From Candidatus Sphingomonas colombiensis (lineage in GTDB: Bacteria > Pseudomonadota > Alphaproteobacteria > Sphingomonadales > Sphingomonadaceae): a DNA stretch of 64,000 nucleotides. The position numbers and the translations under genes are program-made. Positions 8,575-17,571 of this stretch are shown piece by piece; positions within the stretch are counted from its first letter, which is position 1; every line of letters starts with the position of its first letter. Below the pieces are notes generated by a model. The model was given only the letters and a program-made list of their open reading frames with translations. It was not told where the DNA came from and did not search any database. The stretch is from contig CP119315.1 in assembly GCA_029202845.1 (NCBI GenBank), positions 379,501-443,500 of the forward strand, in the 5' to 3' direction.

Positions 8575-10398
8575 TCAGGCCGCCTGCTTGGCCCGCGACG
8601 CGCGCTTGCGCTCATGCGGATCGAGGTGGCGCTTGCGCAGCCGGATCGATTTCGGCGTCACTTCGACCATCTCGTCATCGTCGATGTACGCAATGGCCTG
8701 TTCCAGCGTCATCTTCTTCGGCGGAGTCAGGCGGATCGCATCGTCCTTGCCGCCGCTCGCGCGGAAGTTGGTCAGCTGCTTCGCCTTCATCGGATTGACC
8801 TCAAGGTCATCCGTCTTGGCATTCTCGCCGATGATCATGCCCTCGTAGAGCGCCTCGCCATGGCCGACGAACAGGATGCCGCGATCTTCGAGCGGGCCGA
8901 GCGCGTAGGAATTGGCCTCGCCTGCCCCGTTCGAGATCAGCACGCCATTCTTGCGGCCTTCGATATTGCCCTTGTGCGGGCCATATTTCTCGAACAGCCG
9001 GTTCATGATGCCGGTGCCGCGCGTATCGGACAGGAACTCGCCGTGATAGCCGATCAGCCCGCGCGACGGCGCGCTGAAGGTGATGCGCGTCTTGCCACCG
9101 CCCGATGGGCGCATGTCGGTCATCTCGCCCTTACGCAGGTTCATCTTCTCGACGACCGTGCCCGAATGCTCCTCGTCCACGTCGATCACGACGGTTTCGT
9201 ACGGCTCGGTCTTCTTGCCGTCCTCATCCTCGCCGAACAGCACGCGCGGGCGGCTGATGCCGAGTTCGAAGCCTTCACGACGCATCGTCTCGATCAGCAC
9301 GCCGAGCTGAAGCTCGCCACGCCCGGCGACTTCATAGCTGTCGCGATCGGCGGCCTCGGTCACCTTGATCGCGACGTTCGATTCCGCCTCGCGGAACAGG
9401 CGGTCGCGAATCATGCGCGACGTCACCTTGCTGCCCTCGCGGCCCGCCATCGGCGAATCGTTCACCGCGAAGCGCATCGACAGCGTCGGCGGATCGATCG
9501 GCTGTGCGTGGAGCGGCTCGAGAACGCTGGTGTCCGAGATCGTGTTAGAAACTGTCGCGACCGTCAGGCCGGCCATCGAAATGATGTCGCCCGCCTTGGC
9601 TTCGTCGACCGGCACGCGATCGAGGCCGCGGAACGACATGATCTTCGATGCACGTCCGGTCTCGACGATCTTGCCGTCGTTATCCATCGCGTGGATCGGC
9701 TGGTTGAGCTTCACCGTGCCCGAATTGACGCGGCCGGTGAGGATGCGGCCAAGGAAGTTGTCACGATCCAGCAGCGTCACCAGGAAGGTGAACGGCGCGT
9801 CCTGATCCAGATTGGGCGGCGGCACATGGCTGACGATCGTTTCGAACATCGGGCGCAGCGTGCCTTCGCGCGCATCCATGTCAGTGGAGGCGTAGCCATT
9901 GCGGCCGGAAGCATAAAGAACCGGGAAATCAAGCTGTTCGTCGGTCGCTTCAAGCGTGACGAACAGATCGAACACCTCGTCCAGCACTTCCTGGATGCGG
10001 GCGTCGCTACGGTCGACCTTGTTGACGACGACGATCGGGCGCAGGCCCAGCGCCAGCGCCTTGCCGGTGACGAACTTCGTCTGCGGCATCGCGCCTTCGG
10101 CCGAATCGACCAGCAGGATCACGCCGTCGACCATCGACAGGATGCGTTCCACCTCGCCACCGAAATCGGCGTGGCCGGGGGTGTCGACGATATTGATCCG
10201 CGTGCCTTCCCACTCGATCGAGGTGGGCTTGGCGAGGATGGTGATCCCGCGCTCGCGCTCCAGATCGTTCGAGTCCATCACGCGTTCCTCGACGCGCTGA
10301 TTGTCTCGGAACGTGCCGGATTGGCGGAAAAGTTGGTCGACGAGAGTGGTTTTGCCATGATCGACGTGCGCGATGATGGCGATATTGCGCAGATTCAT
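8575..10398 (-). CDS. typA: Ribosome-associated translational GTPase TypA/BipA
   Basis: GTPase of 607 residues that binds the ribosome and supports ribosome assembly and stress adaptation. The G domain opens directly with NIAIIAHVDHGKTT (P loop). DTPGHADFGGEVER follows as G3 and VVNKVDRSDAR as G4. An EF-G-like domain II, domains III and V, and a BipA-specific C-terminal region ending in a basic tail follow. Length and domain order are those of TypA. It appears to be a single gene, with a bidirectional terminator at its 3' end. A long antisense frame across it is only a codon-bias shadow. Confidence 0.97.
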   Translation of the reverse strand: MNLRNIAIIAHVDHGKTTLVDQLFRQSGTFRDNQRVEERVMDSNDLERERGITILAKPTSIEWEGTRINIVDTPGHADFGGEVERILSMVDGVILLVDSAEGAMPQTKFVTGKALALGLRPIVVVNKVDRSDARIQEVLDEVFDLFVTLEATDEQLDFPVLYASGRNGYASTDMDAREGTLRPMFETIVSHVPPPNLDQDAPFTFLVTLLDRDNFLGRILTGRVNSGTVKLNQPIHAMDNDGKIVETGRASKIMSFRGLDRVPVDEAKAGDIISMAGLTVATVSNTISDTSVLEPLHAQPIDPPTLSMRFAVNDSPMAGREGSKVTSRMIRDRLFREAESNVAIKVTEAADRDSYEVAGRGELQLGVLIETMRREGFELGISRPRVLFGEDEDGKKTEPYETVVIDVDEEHSGTVVEKMNLRKGEMTDMRPSGGGKTRITFSAPSRGLIGYHGEFLSDTRGTGIMNRLFEKYGPHKGNIEGRKNGVLISNGAGEANSYALGPLEDRGILFVGHGEALYEGMIIGENAKTDDLEVNPMKAKQLTNFRASGGKDDAIRLTPPKKMTLEQAIAYIDDDEMVEVTPKSIRLRKRHLDPHERKRASRAKQAA

Positions 10399-10542
10399 CG
10401 GTGTTCCTGGAATGGCCGCAGGGCGCGCGGCGTTGCGCGCGCCGATAGCGCATTTGCTGCATTGCGACTAGAGCTAGCGCGCAATGTGATTTTCGGGCCG
10501 CGATCGGGCGGTGCGTTATGCTTTGTTGAGGAGAGCGCGAAT

Positions 10543-11049
10543 ATGCCCGCCCCCATGCTCTTTCCCGTTTTATTCGCGCTCGCGCAAGGTGCGCCGGTCG
10601 CCGCCGCGCCTCCCGCTTCATGTGCCATGCCCGCCGGAATGGAGGGATGGTCCAAAATGACACAGATCGCGGGCGTCCCGCGCGTGCGTGACACGGGCAA
10701 GGCGTTGCTCCCGATCGGCTCAAGCGCGCTCGTCGCGCTGCTGCCTACGTCGCAGGTCAGTTATGCCGTACCGCCAGCCAAAGCGGGCGCCCCCGCCAGC
10801 AACGGCGGCTTGCTGGGTTTCTTCGTGGCGCGGCCGGGCCGTTATCGCGTGGCGCTGGGCAATGCGGCGTGGGTGGACGTGGTGCGGGACGGCAAGTCGC
10901 TCACCTCGGTCGCGCATAATCATGGGCCAGCGTGCAGCGGCATCCGAAAGATGGTCGATTTCGATCTCTCGCCGGGCCGCTATCTGCTCCAGATCGCCGG
11001 AAGCGACGCGCTCGCGTCGGGGGTGATGGTGTCGGCAGTCGAGAAATAA
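10543..11049 (+). CDS. Secreted protein of unknown function
   Basis: A 168-residue protein with an N-terminal hydrophobic signal (MLFPVLFALAQGAPVAAAP) and a mature part starting near the Cys in PASCAMPAGM. A GxGxYRVALGNAAWVDVV-like strand pattern and two further Cys residues suggest a compact beta-rich periplasmic domain. GAGGAG lies about 9 nt before ATG 10543, which fixes this start; an in-frame extension much further upstream runs antisense to typA and is not credible. I do not recognise the family. It lies alone between divergent typA and the telA operon. Confidence 0.65.
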   Translation: MPAPMLFPVLFALAQGAPVAAAPPASCAMPAGMEGWSKMTQIAGVPRVRDTGKALLPIGSSALVALLPTSQVSYAVPPAKAGAPASNGGLLGFFVARPGRYRVALGNAAWVDVVRDGKSLTSVAHNHGPACSGIRKMVDFDLSPGRYLLQIAGSDALASGVMVSAVEK

Positions 11050-11071
11050 CAGGCACATGTTGTCACGCCTG

Positions 11072-11107
11072 TTGAACCGGATCACCAGCGTGTTACATAT
11101 GCAACAC
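11072..11107 (+). promoter_or_regulatory. Candidate promoter with palindromic operator upstream of telA
   Basis: GTGTTACATATGCAACAC at 11090-11107 is an 18-bp palindrome with one mismatched pair. A TTGAAC at 11072-11077 lies 17 bp before ACATAT (11095-11100), so the palindrome would cover the -10 element. The telA start is 50 bp downstream. The size and symmetry suit a dimeric TetR- or GntR-like repressor, but no such gene is adjacent. Confidence 0.45.
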
Positions 11108-11156
11108 AGTTGAATGCGCTGCGCGGGCGCGTCATGTTCGCGCACCGCTGGAGGAA

Positions 11157-12368
11157 ATGATGGCGAGCACCCCTGAGACGACCACCGCCGAGCCCGCGCT
11201 GAAGCTGACCCCGCCCGATCCGGTGCCGGTCGTCGCGAACGAACAGGCGGCCGGGCTCGTCCCCGTCGATGACGGCACGAAATCCAAGCTGGAGGAGCGC
11301 GTCGATCATTTCGTCGAGCAACTGGTGACGCAGGATGCGAACTCGCCGGAATTCGGCAAGCGCGTCGATGCGATCACCAGCATGGGCGCGAAGGAAATCC
11401 GCGACGCTGCCGGCCAGTCCAACCGCTTCCTCGATCGCCCGGTGCGCGCGATGGATCAGGAAACCGGGGTCGGCAAGGATCTGGCGCAGCTTCGCCGCGT
11501 GGTGGAGGATCTCGATCCGGGCCGGAAAGGCAATCTCAGCGCGCCGCAAAAGCTGTTCGGGATCATCCCCTTCGGCAACAAGATGCGCAATTATTTCGAC
11601 ACCTATAAGTCCAGCCAGACGCACATCTCCTCGATCCTGCGCAGCCTCGCCTCGGGCAAGGACGAGCTGCTGATGGACAATGCCGCGATCGATACAGAGC
11701 GTGCGAACCTGTGGTCCGCGATGGGCCGGCTGGAACAGATGATCCATCTGTCCAAGCTGATGGACCAGAAGCTTGAGGATAAGGCGAACGACCTCGACGC
11801 GACCGAGCCCGCCAAGGCCAAGGCGATCCGCGAGACGGCGCTGTTCTACGCCCGCCAGCGCACGCAGGATCTGCTCACGCAGATGGCGGTGACGGTGCAG
11901 GGCTATCTCGCGCTCGATCTGGTCAAGAAGAACAATGTCGAGCTGATCAAGGGCGTCGATCGCGCGTCGACCACCACCGTATCGGCGCTGCGCACCGCCG
12001 TCACCGTGGCGCAGGCGATGACCAACCAGAAACTGGTGCTGGATCAGATCACCCAGCTCAACACCACCACCGCCAACATCATCGATTCGACCGGCAAGCT
12101 GCTGCGTTCGAACACCGCGCGCATCCACGAACAGGCCGCCTCGTCCGCGATCCCGCTGGAGACGCTGCAACGCGCGTTCCAGAACATCTACGACACGATG
12201 GACGCGATCGACACGTTCAAGATGAAGGCGCTCGATTCGATGAAGACCACGGTCGATACGCTCGGCCGCGAGGTGGAGAAATCGAAGGGCTATATCGCCC
12301 GTGCCGAAGGCGCGTCGCAGAATCAGCTCGCCGCGCCGCAGGACAATTTCAAGCTGGAGTCGGTGTGA
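11157..12368 (+). CDS. telA: Toxic anion resistance protein, TelA family
   Basis: Cytoplasmic, largely alpha-helical protein of 403 residues with the TelA/KlaA pattern. It has an acidic Pro-rich N-terminus, a conserved central block (PQKLFGIIPFGNKMRNYFDTYKS, in two parts) and long amphipathic helices through GLVKKNNVELIKGVDRA-type sequence to the end. The family was named for plasmid tellurite resistance, but chromosomal members act in general envelope or stress tolerance and the biochemical role is unsettled. GGAGGA precedes ATG 11157 (ATG 11160 also possible). The stop overlaps the start of the next gene, so the two form an operon. Confidence 0.9.
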   Translation: MMASTPETTTAEPALKLTPPDPVPVVANEQAAGLVPVDDGTKSKLEERVDHFVEQLVTQDANSPEFGKRVDAITSMGAKEIRDAAGQSNRFLDRPVRAMDQETGVGKDLAQLRRVVEDLDPGRKGNLSAPQKLFGIIPFGNKMRNYFDTYKSSQTHISSILRSLASGKDELLMDNAAIDTERANLWSAMGRLEQMIHLSKLMDQKLEDKANDLDATEPAKAKAIRETALFYARQRTQDLLTQMAVTVQGYLALDLVKKNNVELIKGVDRASTTTVSALRTAVTVAQAMTNQKLVLDQITQLNTTTANIIDSTGKLLRSNTARIHEQAASSAIPLETLQRAFQNIYDTMDAIDTFKMKALDSMKTTVDTLGREVEKSKGYIARAEGASQNQLAAPQDNFKLESV

Positions 12369-13078
12369 ACGACACCTCCGATCAGACGATCGCCGCCGCC
12401 CGCGCCGCTTACGAGCGGATCACCGGCGCGCGCTACGATACCGGCAATATGGTCCGTCGGCGGCGCAGCGGCGGCGCGCAGCGGCTTGCCAGGCGGCTCG
12501 CGCGAATCGCGATCGCCGATGCGGTGATCCTCGTCGCGGCGGTGGTGATCGGGCTGATCGTGCCGCTCGGCATCCTCGGCGCGATGGCGGTGATGGCGCT
12601 CCTGCTCGCCGCGACCCTGTCGCTCGCGATCTGGCCGGCCGATGCGCCGATCGCGCCGGAGCGATTGCGCCAGGCCGATATCCGCGCGCTCCCGTCACAG
12701 ACCGCGCGTTGGCTCGATACGCAACGCCCGGCCCTTCCCGCGCCCGCGATATCGGTGACCGATCGGATCGGCGTGCGGCTCGATACGCTCGGCGCGCAGC
12801 TCGCCGCGCTTCAGGAGGAAACCCCCGCGACCGCCGAAATCCGCCGTCTGGTGGGCGAGCAGCTCCCGGAATTCGTCCGCGATTATCAGCGCGTGCCGCG
12901 CGAGCTGCGCGCGACCCCGCGCAACGGCAAGACGCCGGATCGTCAGCTCGTCGAAGGGCTGGAAGTGATCGAGCGCGAGATCGGCCAGATGTCCGAGGAG
13001 CTCGCGCAGGGCGATCTCGATTCGCTCGCCACGCGTGGCCGCTATCTCGAAATCAAATATCGCGGCGAGGAATCCTAA
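12365..13078 (+). CDS. XpaC-like membrane protein in operon with telA
   Basis: Begins at GTG 12365, overlapping the telA stop, so translation is probably coupled. The 237-residue product has a basic N-terminus, two adjacent transmembrane helices (about 48-95) and a cytoplasmic helical C-terminal region with Glu-rich segments. In Bacillus the telA homologue is paired with xpaC, a protein of similar layout (membrane hairpin plus helical tail). By position and architecture I infer an XpaC-like partner; sequence motifs alone do not prove it. Confidence 0.6.
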   Translation: MNDTSDQTIAAARAAYERITGARYDTGNMVRRRRSGGAQRLARRLARIAIADAVILVAAVVIGLIVPLGILGAMAVMALLLAATLSLAIWPADAPIAPERLRQADIRALPSQTARWLDTQRPALPAPAISVTDRIGVRLDTLGAQLAALQEETPATAEIRRLVGEQLPEFVRDYQRVPRELRATPRNGKTPDRQLVEGLEVIEREIGQMSEELAQGDLDSLATRGRYLEIKYRGEES

Positions 13079-13132
13079 GTCACTTCGCTTAGCGGTAGCG
13101 ACAATGTCATGCGGATCGGCTAGCGCATCGGC

Positions 13133-13912
13133 ATGACTGATCGTGTGCTGGGCTTCGAGGGCATCCACAATTTCCGCGATTACGGCGGCTATGACACGCC
13201 GTCGGGCCGCATCCGCAATCGGCTTTTGTGGCGTTCCGGCCAGCATGGCGAAGCGACCCCGGCCGATCTGGCGAATGTCGCCGGGCTCGATATCACCACG
13301 GTGATCGATCTGCGCGGCGATACGGAGCGGCGGATCAGCCCGTGCCTGCGCCACGACGGATTCGCGGGCATGGTGCTGTTCGCGCCGGGTGAGACCGCCG
13401 GGAGCGAACTTGCCCCCCATGAGGAAGCGGGAGCGGGCATCGCCACCGCCGATGAGGCGCGCGCCGCGATGAAGCGGCTCTACACCACCATGCCGTATCG
13501 CGATGTGCTGGTCCGTTCGCTGCGGCTCTACTTCGAGGCGCTGGAAACGCGCGAGGGCGCGAGCCTGCTCCACTGCCTTGCCGGCAAGGATCGCACCGGC
13601 GTGGCGGTCGCGTTGCTCCACCGCTTGCTGGGAGTGAACGACGACGATGTCATGGCGGACTATCTGCTCACCAACACCGCCGGCAATCAGGCACGCCGCA
13701 TCGCCAGCGCGGCTGGGTCGGTGCGCGAACGCTATGGCGCGCAGATGAGCGATGAGGCGGTAATCGCGCTGATGTCGGTCGAGGCGGATTATCTTCACAC
13801 CGCCTTTGCCGCGATCCGGGAACAGCATGGCGATGTCGCGAGCTATGCCGAACAGGTGCTTGGGGTGGATGCCGCCCGGCGCGATCGGATTGCCGCGCGC
13901 CTGATCGGCTGA
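13133..13912 (+). CDS. Tyrosine-protein phosphatase (Y_phosphatase3 type)
   Basis: A 259-residue cytoplasmic phosphatase. It has the N-terminal block GIHNFRDYGGY, the VIDLRGDTER segment and the catalytic P loop HCLAGKDRTG, with nucleophile Cys148 and Arg154. This is the layout of the bacterial dual-specificity/tyrosine phosphatase family that includes MptpB-like enzymes, which act on phosphotyrosine or phosphoinositides. The start lies 54 bp after the preceding gene, so it may be co-transcribed or independent. It ends 8 bp before the convergent Nramp gene. The substrate is unknown. Confidence 0.88.
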   Translation: MTDRVLGFEGIHNFRDYGGYDTPSGRIRNRLLWRSGQHGEATPADLANVAGLDITTVIDLRGDTERRISPCLRHDGFAGMVLFAPGETAGSELAPHEEAGAGIATADEARAAMKRLYTTMPYRDVLVRSLRLYFEALETREGASLLHCLAGKDRTGVAVALLHRLLGVNDDDVMADYLLTNTAGNQARRIASAAGSVRERYGAQMSDEAVIALMSVEADYLHTAFAAIREQHGDVASYAEQVLGVDAARRDRIAARLIG

Positions 13913-13919
13913 GTCGGCC

Positions 13920-15236
13920 TTACAGCTCGAACATTATCCCCCACAGCAGGATCGCGTTCAGCACCACGATCAGCGCCGCCGCGGCCCATGCCAGTGCCTG
14001 CACCCAGCGTGGCGCCGCATGTGCGCCCATCACCTTCGCACTGCCGGTGAAGGCGACCAGCGGGATAACCGCGAACGGCAATTGCATGCTGAGGATCACC
14101 TGGCTGAGCAGCAACAGCCTGGTCGCGCCGCCATCCCCCATCACCATCACCACCGCGACCGCCGGCACCAGCGCCAGCCCGCGCGTCACCAGCCGCCGCA
14201 GCCAGGTCGGCATCCGCAGGTCGAGGAACCCCTCCATCACGATCTGCCCCGCGAGCGTGCCGGTGACGGTGGAATTCTGCCCGCTGGCGAGCAACGCGAT
14301 GGCGAACACCGTGCTTGCCGCGCCCACCCCCAGCATCGGCGCGAGCAATTGATGCGCCTCCTCGATCTCCGCCACCCCGGTGCGCCCCGCGACGTGGAAA
14401 GTCGCCGCCGCCAGTACGAGGATCGCGGCATTGATGAAGAAAGCGAGGCCCAGCGACACCGTGGAATCGATCGTCGCCAGCCGGATCGCCTCGCGCCGCT
14501 CATGTTCCTCGCGCCCGAACGCACGGGTCTGCACGACCGCGGAATGAAGGTAGAGATTGTGTGGCATCACCGTCGCGCCAAGGATGCCGATCGCGATATA
14601 GAGCATCGCCGGATTGCGGATGATTTCGGCAGTCGGCACCAGCCCGCGCGCCGCCGCGCGCCAGTCCGGCCCGGCCCAGATCAATTCCAGCGCGAAACAA
14701 CCGGCGATGATGATCAGCAGCGCCGCGATAAACGCCTCCAGCCGGCGAAAACCGAAACGCTGCAACGCGAGGATCAGGAACACGTCGAGCGCGGTGATGC
14801 ACACGCCCGTGACGAGCGGCAGGCCGAACAGCAATTTGAGCGCGATCGCCGTGCCCAGCACCTCGGCCAGATCGCAGGCGACGATCGCGATCTCGCACAA
14901 GATCCACTGCACCATCGAGACGCGCCGCGAATAATAAGCCCGGCACGCCTGTGCGAGATCGAGGCCGGCGCCAATTCCCAGCCGCGCGGCCAGCGCCTGA
15001 AGCACGATGGCCATCAGGTTCGACAGCAGCACGACCGACAGCAGAGCATAGCCGAACGCGGAGCCGCCCGCGATGTCGGTCGCCCAATTGCCCGGGTCCA
15101 TATAGCCGACCGCGACCAGCCAGCCGGGCCCCGCGAAGGCGAAAAATTTGCGCCAGAAACCGGCGCCGCGCGGCACGAGGATCGTGCCATGGCTTTCAGG
15201 CAGGGAGCGCATCATCTGGATCAGGGGCCGCGTCAT
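13920..15236 (-). CDS. mntH: Nramp family divalent metal transporter
   Basis: Proton-coupled Mn2+/Fe2+ importer of about 438 residues in the inner membrane. Eleven or so hydrophobic helices are visible. The metal-binding motif DPGNW occurs in the first helix (GYMDPGNWATDIAGG) and MPHNLYLHSAVVQTR in helix 6. ATG 15236 is used; the frame extends four codons to a TTG. No Mn-dependent riboswitch or clear MntR site could be picked out in the 110 bp upstream. The gene converges on the phosphatase and diverges from DUF2147. The symbol follows family convention; iron transport is equally possible. Confidence 0.88.
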   Translation of the reverse strand: MTRPLIQMMRSLPESHGTILVPRGAGFWRKFFAFAGPGWLVAVGYMDPGNWATDIAGGSAFGYALLSVVLLSNLMAIVLQALAARLGIGAGLDLAQACRAYYSRRVSMVQWILCEIAIVACDLAEVLGTAIALKLLFGLPLVTGVCITALDVFLILALQRFGFRRLEAFIAALLIIIAGCFALELIWAGPDWRAAARGLVPTAEIIRNPAMLYIAIGILGATVMPHNLYLHSAVVQTRAFGREEHERREAIRLATIDSTVSLGLAFFINAAILVLAAATFHVAGRTGVAEIEEAHQLLAPMLGVGAASTVFAIALLASGQNSTVTGTLAGQIVMEGFLDLRMPTWLRRLVTRGLALVPAVAVVMVMGDGGATRLLLLSQVILSMQLPFAVIPLVAFTGSAKVMGAHAAPRWVQALAWAAAALIVVLNAILLWGIMFEL

Positions 15237-15347
15237 CGCGCTGCTCAATGCGGGACGGTGCGGCGCGGTTCAACCGCGATTCGACCATCGCCGCCGAACC
15301 GCCAAAAGACCCTTGCCGCCAAGCGCGGCCAGCGGCACCATCACGCG

Positions 15348-15767
15348 ATGAACCGCTTTCGCCCCCTCGCCTGCGCCGCCCTTTCCATCGCCCTGCCGTC
15401 CGCGGCCAGTGCGGCCGAGCCGATCGCGGGCCGCTATTTCACCGCCGATGGATCGGGCATCATCGCGGTCGCGCCGTGCAACACCGCAATGTGCGGCAAG
15501 CTCGCCACGATCGTGAAGCCCACGCCTGGCGGCCCGACGACGGATGTGAAGAATCCCGATCCGGCGCTACGCTCGCGCCCGTTCCTCGGCATGCCGATCC
15601 TCCTGAGCCTCACCGATCAGGGCAAGGACTGGCGCGGCGAAATCTATGATCCGCGCCGGGGCAAGACATTCAAGTCCATCGTCACCCGCAATGTGGACGG
15701 CTCGCTCAACGTGCAGGGCTGCGTCGCGATGTTCTGCCAAACGCAAGTATGGCGACCCGCGCGCTGA
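15348..15767 (+). CDS. DUF2147 domain-containing secreted protein
   Basis: Periplasmic protein of 139 residues. A signal peptide (LACAALSIALPSAASA) is followed by the DUF2147 beta-barrel-like domain: an IAGRYFTADGSG opening, GMPILLSL, WRGEIYDPRRGKTF and a final VQGCVAMFCQTQVWR. Paired Cys residues (about 46/51 and 125/130) probably form disulphides. The family is common in proteobacteria, lacks a defined function and is sometimes found near envelope-stress genes. Single gene, divergent from the Nramp transporter. Confidence 0.85.
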   Translation: MNRFRPLACAALSIALPSAASAAEPIAGRYFTADGSGIIAVAPCNTAMCGKLATIVKPTPGGPTTDVKNPDPALRSRPFLGMPILLSLTDQGKDWRGEIYDPRRGKTFKSIVTRNVDGSLNVQGCVAMFCQTQVWRPAR

Positions 15768-15928
15768 CATTGCCGGGCGAGTGCAGGATGGCGGGCTTCG
15801 CCGCAATGCCGGCCATTTATCCGATTCCGCGCAATACATGAAAGCGGACGCTGGCCGGAAAACAGCCGATTGACACGCATGGCCTATCGCTGCTTGCGAT
15901 GCTGCTGCCGAGGAAATAGTTTCAAAAT

Positions 15929-16675
15929 ATGAGAATCCGGCCAATCCTGCCGAACGTACTGATCTTTGCGATCATCATCCTTGGCGGCTTCGGAATATTG
16001 CGCATGGCGTTCATTCGCCATGATCCAGTTGGACTGCTTTCGATCCTCGCTTCGCTCGTTCTATTCGAGATTTTTCGTCGCCTCATGCTCGCCAGAAGTC
16101 CAAAGATCAGGATGTTCGTGGAAGCGCCAAAGTGGCCTATTCCGCTTTCGGCACACGCGTCTGATGCTTTCCGAATCTACCCCGGCAAACCGGAGGGCTA
16201 CGCTGGCTATACCGACTATACCGCAATGAGTGTGGACGTGAATGATGATCTGATGGCAAGGTCACCTATAGAGCAATACGCCCTACTCGGTTCCGGCAAC
16301 GGCTTTCTGCAGGGGATTGAAAGCCGACTAGCGCGCGATACCCAAATACCTTGCAACGCATTCCGTCTGCCAAATGCATCGGAATGGGAACGACAATTCA
16401 TCGGCTGGCTATCGTATTTGCAGAAATCTGGTACTGACAATGCGGGGCCCTCTACAGAAAATCTTCGTTCGGTCATCCGATCCACTGCTGCAAAGATCTG
16501 CGAAGAGGGGCCTATTGTGATGGGTTTCTGGGAAAAGATTCACAACAAAAAAACTGAAAACGTCGGTGTGAGCGACACTTCCTTGGAACTGCTGAACGGC
16601 CTTGCAGACGAATATTACAAGCGCTTCAGCGAGGGCGAGCATGCTGCAAGGATGGCGCGTCCCTTAACGCTCTGA
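15929..16675 (+). CDS. Orphan membrane-anchored protein, low GC
   Basis: A 248-residue protein with two N-terminal transmembrane helices (about 8-25 and 33-50) and a cytoplasmic or periplasmic remainder rich in polar residues. I recognise no domain. Base composition drops well below the neighbours (about 43% GC over 16501-16560) and codon use is correspondingly different, with many A- and T-ending codons, which suggests recent acquisition. No ribosome site stands out before ATG 15929. It is flanked by DUF2147 and about 210 bp of non-coding sequence before the glycosylase gene. Confidence 0.6.
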   Translation: MRIRPILPNVLIFAIIILGGFGILRMAFIRHDPVGLLSILASLVLFEIFRRLMLARSPKIRMFVEAPKWPIPLSAHASDAFRIYPGKPEGYAGYTDYTAMSVDVNDDLMARSPIEQYALLGSGNGFLQGIESRLARDTQIPCNAFRLPNASEWERQFIGWLSYLQKSGTDNAGPSTENLRSVIRSTAAKICEEGPIVMGFWEKIHNKKTENVGVSDTSLELLNGLADEYYKRFSEGEHAARMARPLTL

Positions 16676-16887
16676 CGGAAAACACATGGTTGTCGAGCAC
16701 GCTTTCACGGCTTGAGCGCCGCTCCGTTTATCCCGGTTTGGATGCCCGAAAAACACCGACGGACTGGGCAAATGAGCGACAATCCCAAATGCGGGGATTT
16801 CCGTCACCTCGTTAAGACAGCTATTGGTCTGCGCCTCCTCGGAAGCGGACCGTCGCAAAGCCACCCGTTCGCCGCCCTCTCAGCTAT

Positions 16888-17517
16888 TCAGACCGGCGCG
16901 GCATCAGCTCCTGCACCATAATGGTGCCAGGTGAAGATCGCCGCCGCGCCGCGATGGGGGCGCCATGCCTCGGCCAGTTCGCGGGTCAGTTTCTCGCTTG
17001 GGCGGGTTTCGTGGCCGAGGATGCGCCCGACCTCGATCTGCACCGCCAGATCGCCAGCCGGCCAGATATCAGCCCGGCCTTCCGCGAACAGCAAATAGAT
17101 TTCCGCCGACCAGCGACCGATGCCCTTCACACGAATCAGGTCGGCGATCGCTTCCTCATCATCGGCGGGCAGGTTGGCCAGATCGAGTCGCCCGCTCAAC
17201 ACCTCGTCGGCGAGGCTGCGCGCATAGCCCGATTTCTGGCGCGAGAAGCCGCAGCCGCGCAAATCCTCATCGCTGGCGCGTGCGATGATCGCCGGGTCCG
17301 TCGGGTCGCCGACCTGCGCCTCCAGCTTGCGCCATACGGCGTCGGCGGCCTTTACGCTCACCTGCTGCCCCACGATCGTGCGCAACAAAGTGGCATAGCC
17401 GCGATCGCGAATCCGCGGCGCGGGATAGCCCACGCGGGCCAGCGCGATGACGAATTTCGGCTCGATCGCCCCCAGCGCGTCGATGCCGGAACGAAGTTGC
17501 GCCTCGCTCAGCCCCAT
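16888..17517 (-). CDS. DNA-3-methyladenine glycosylase (AlkA/HhH-GPD family)
   Basis: Base-excision repair enzyme of 209 residues that should remove alkylated purines. It has the HhH-GPD fold: LLRTIVGQQVSVKAADAVW early, LRGCGFSRQKSGYA, the helix-hairpin-helix LIRVKGIGRWSAEIYLLF, and the catalytic Asp within WPAGDLAVQ. The C-terminus WRPHRGAAAIFTWHHY is typical of the short AlkA type without the N-terminal domain. ATG 17517 is chosen because homology-like sequence begins there; the 70 residues of extension overlap the ferredoxin gene on the other strand. The two starts are 54 bp apart and divergent. Confidence 0.88.
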   Translation of the reverse strand: MGLSEAQLRSGIDALGAIEPKFVIALARVGYPAPRIRDRGYATLLRTIVGQQVSVKAADAVWRKLEAQVGDPTDPAIIARASDEDLRGCGFSRQKSGYARSLADEVLSGRLDLANLPADDEEAIADLIRVKGIGRWSAEIYLLFAEGRADIWPAGDLAVQIEVGRILGHETRPSEKLTRELAEAWRPHRGAAAIFTWHHYGAGADAAPV

Positions 17518-17571
17518 TGCGACAACTTGCGAAGGAAGGCATGGGGCTGGGGAATCTTTACGGAGAGCATG

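Noticed and set aside
6504..8615. 703-residue minus-strand open frame
   Set aside because: Antisense shadow of the TonB receptor, crossing its terminator as well.
8491..10542. Long plus-strand frame in front of the 168-residue secreted protein
   Set aside because: Runs antisense to typA and through a terminator. The real start is ATG 10543 with its own ribosome site.
12301..13092. Alternative frame over the XpaC-like gene
   Set aside because: Arg/Ala-rich shadow. The GTG 12365 frame has membrane helices and couples to telA.
14019..15347. Plus-strand frame leading into DUF2147
   Set aside because: Antisense to the Nramp gene. The signal peptide and domain start at 15348.
15237..15347. Mn-responsive riboswitch before the Nramp gene
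   Set aside because: I could not find the conserved yybP-ykoY core, and the interval is short.
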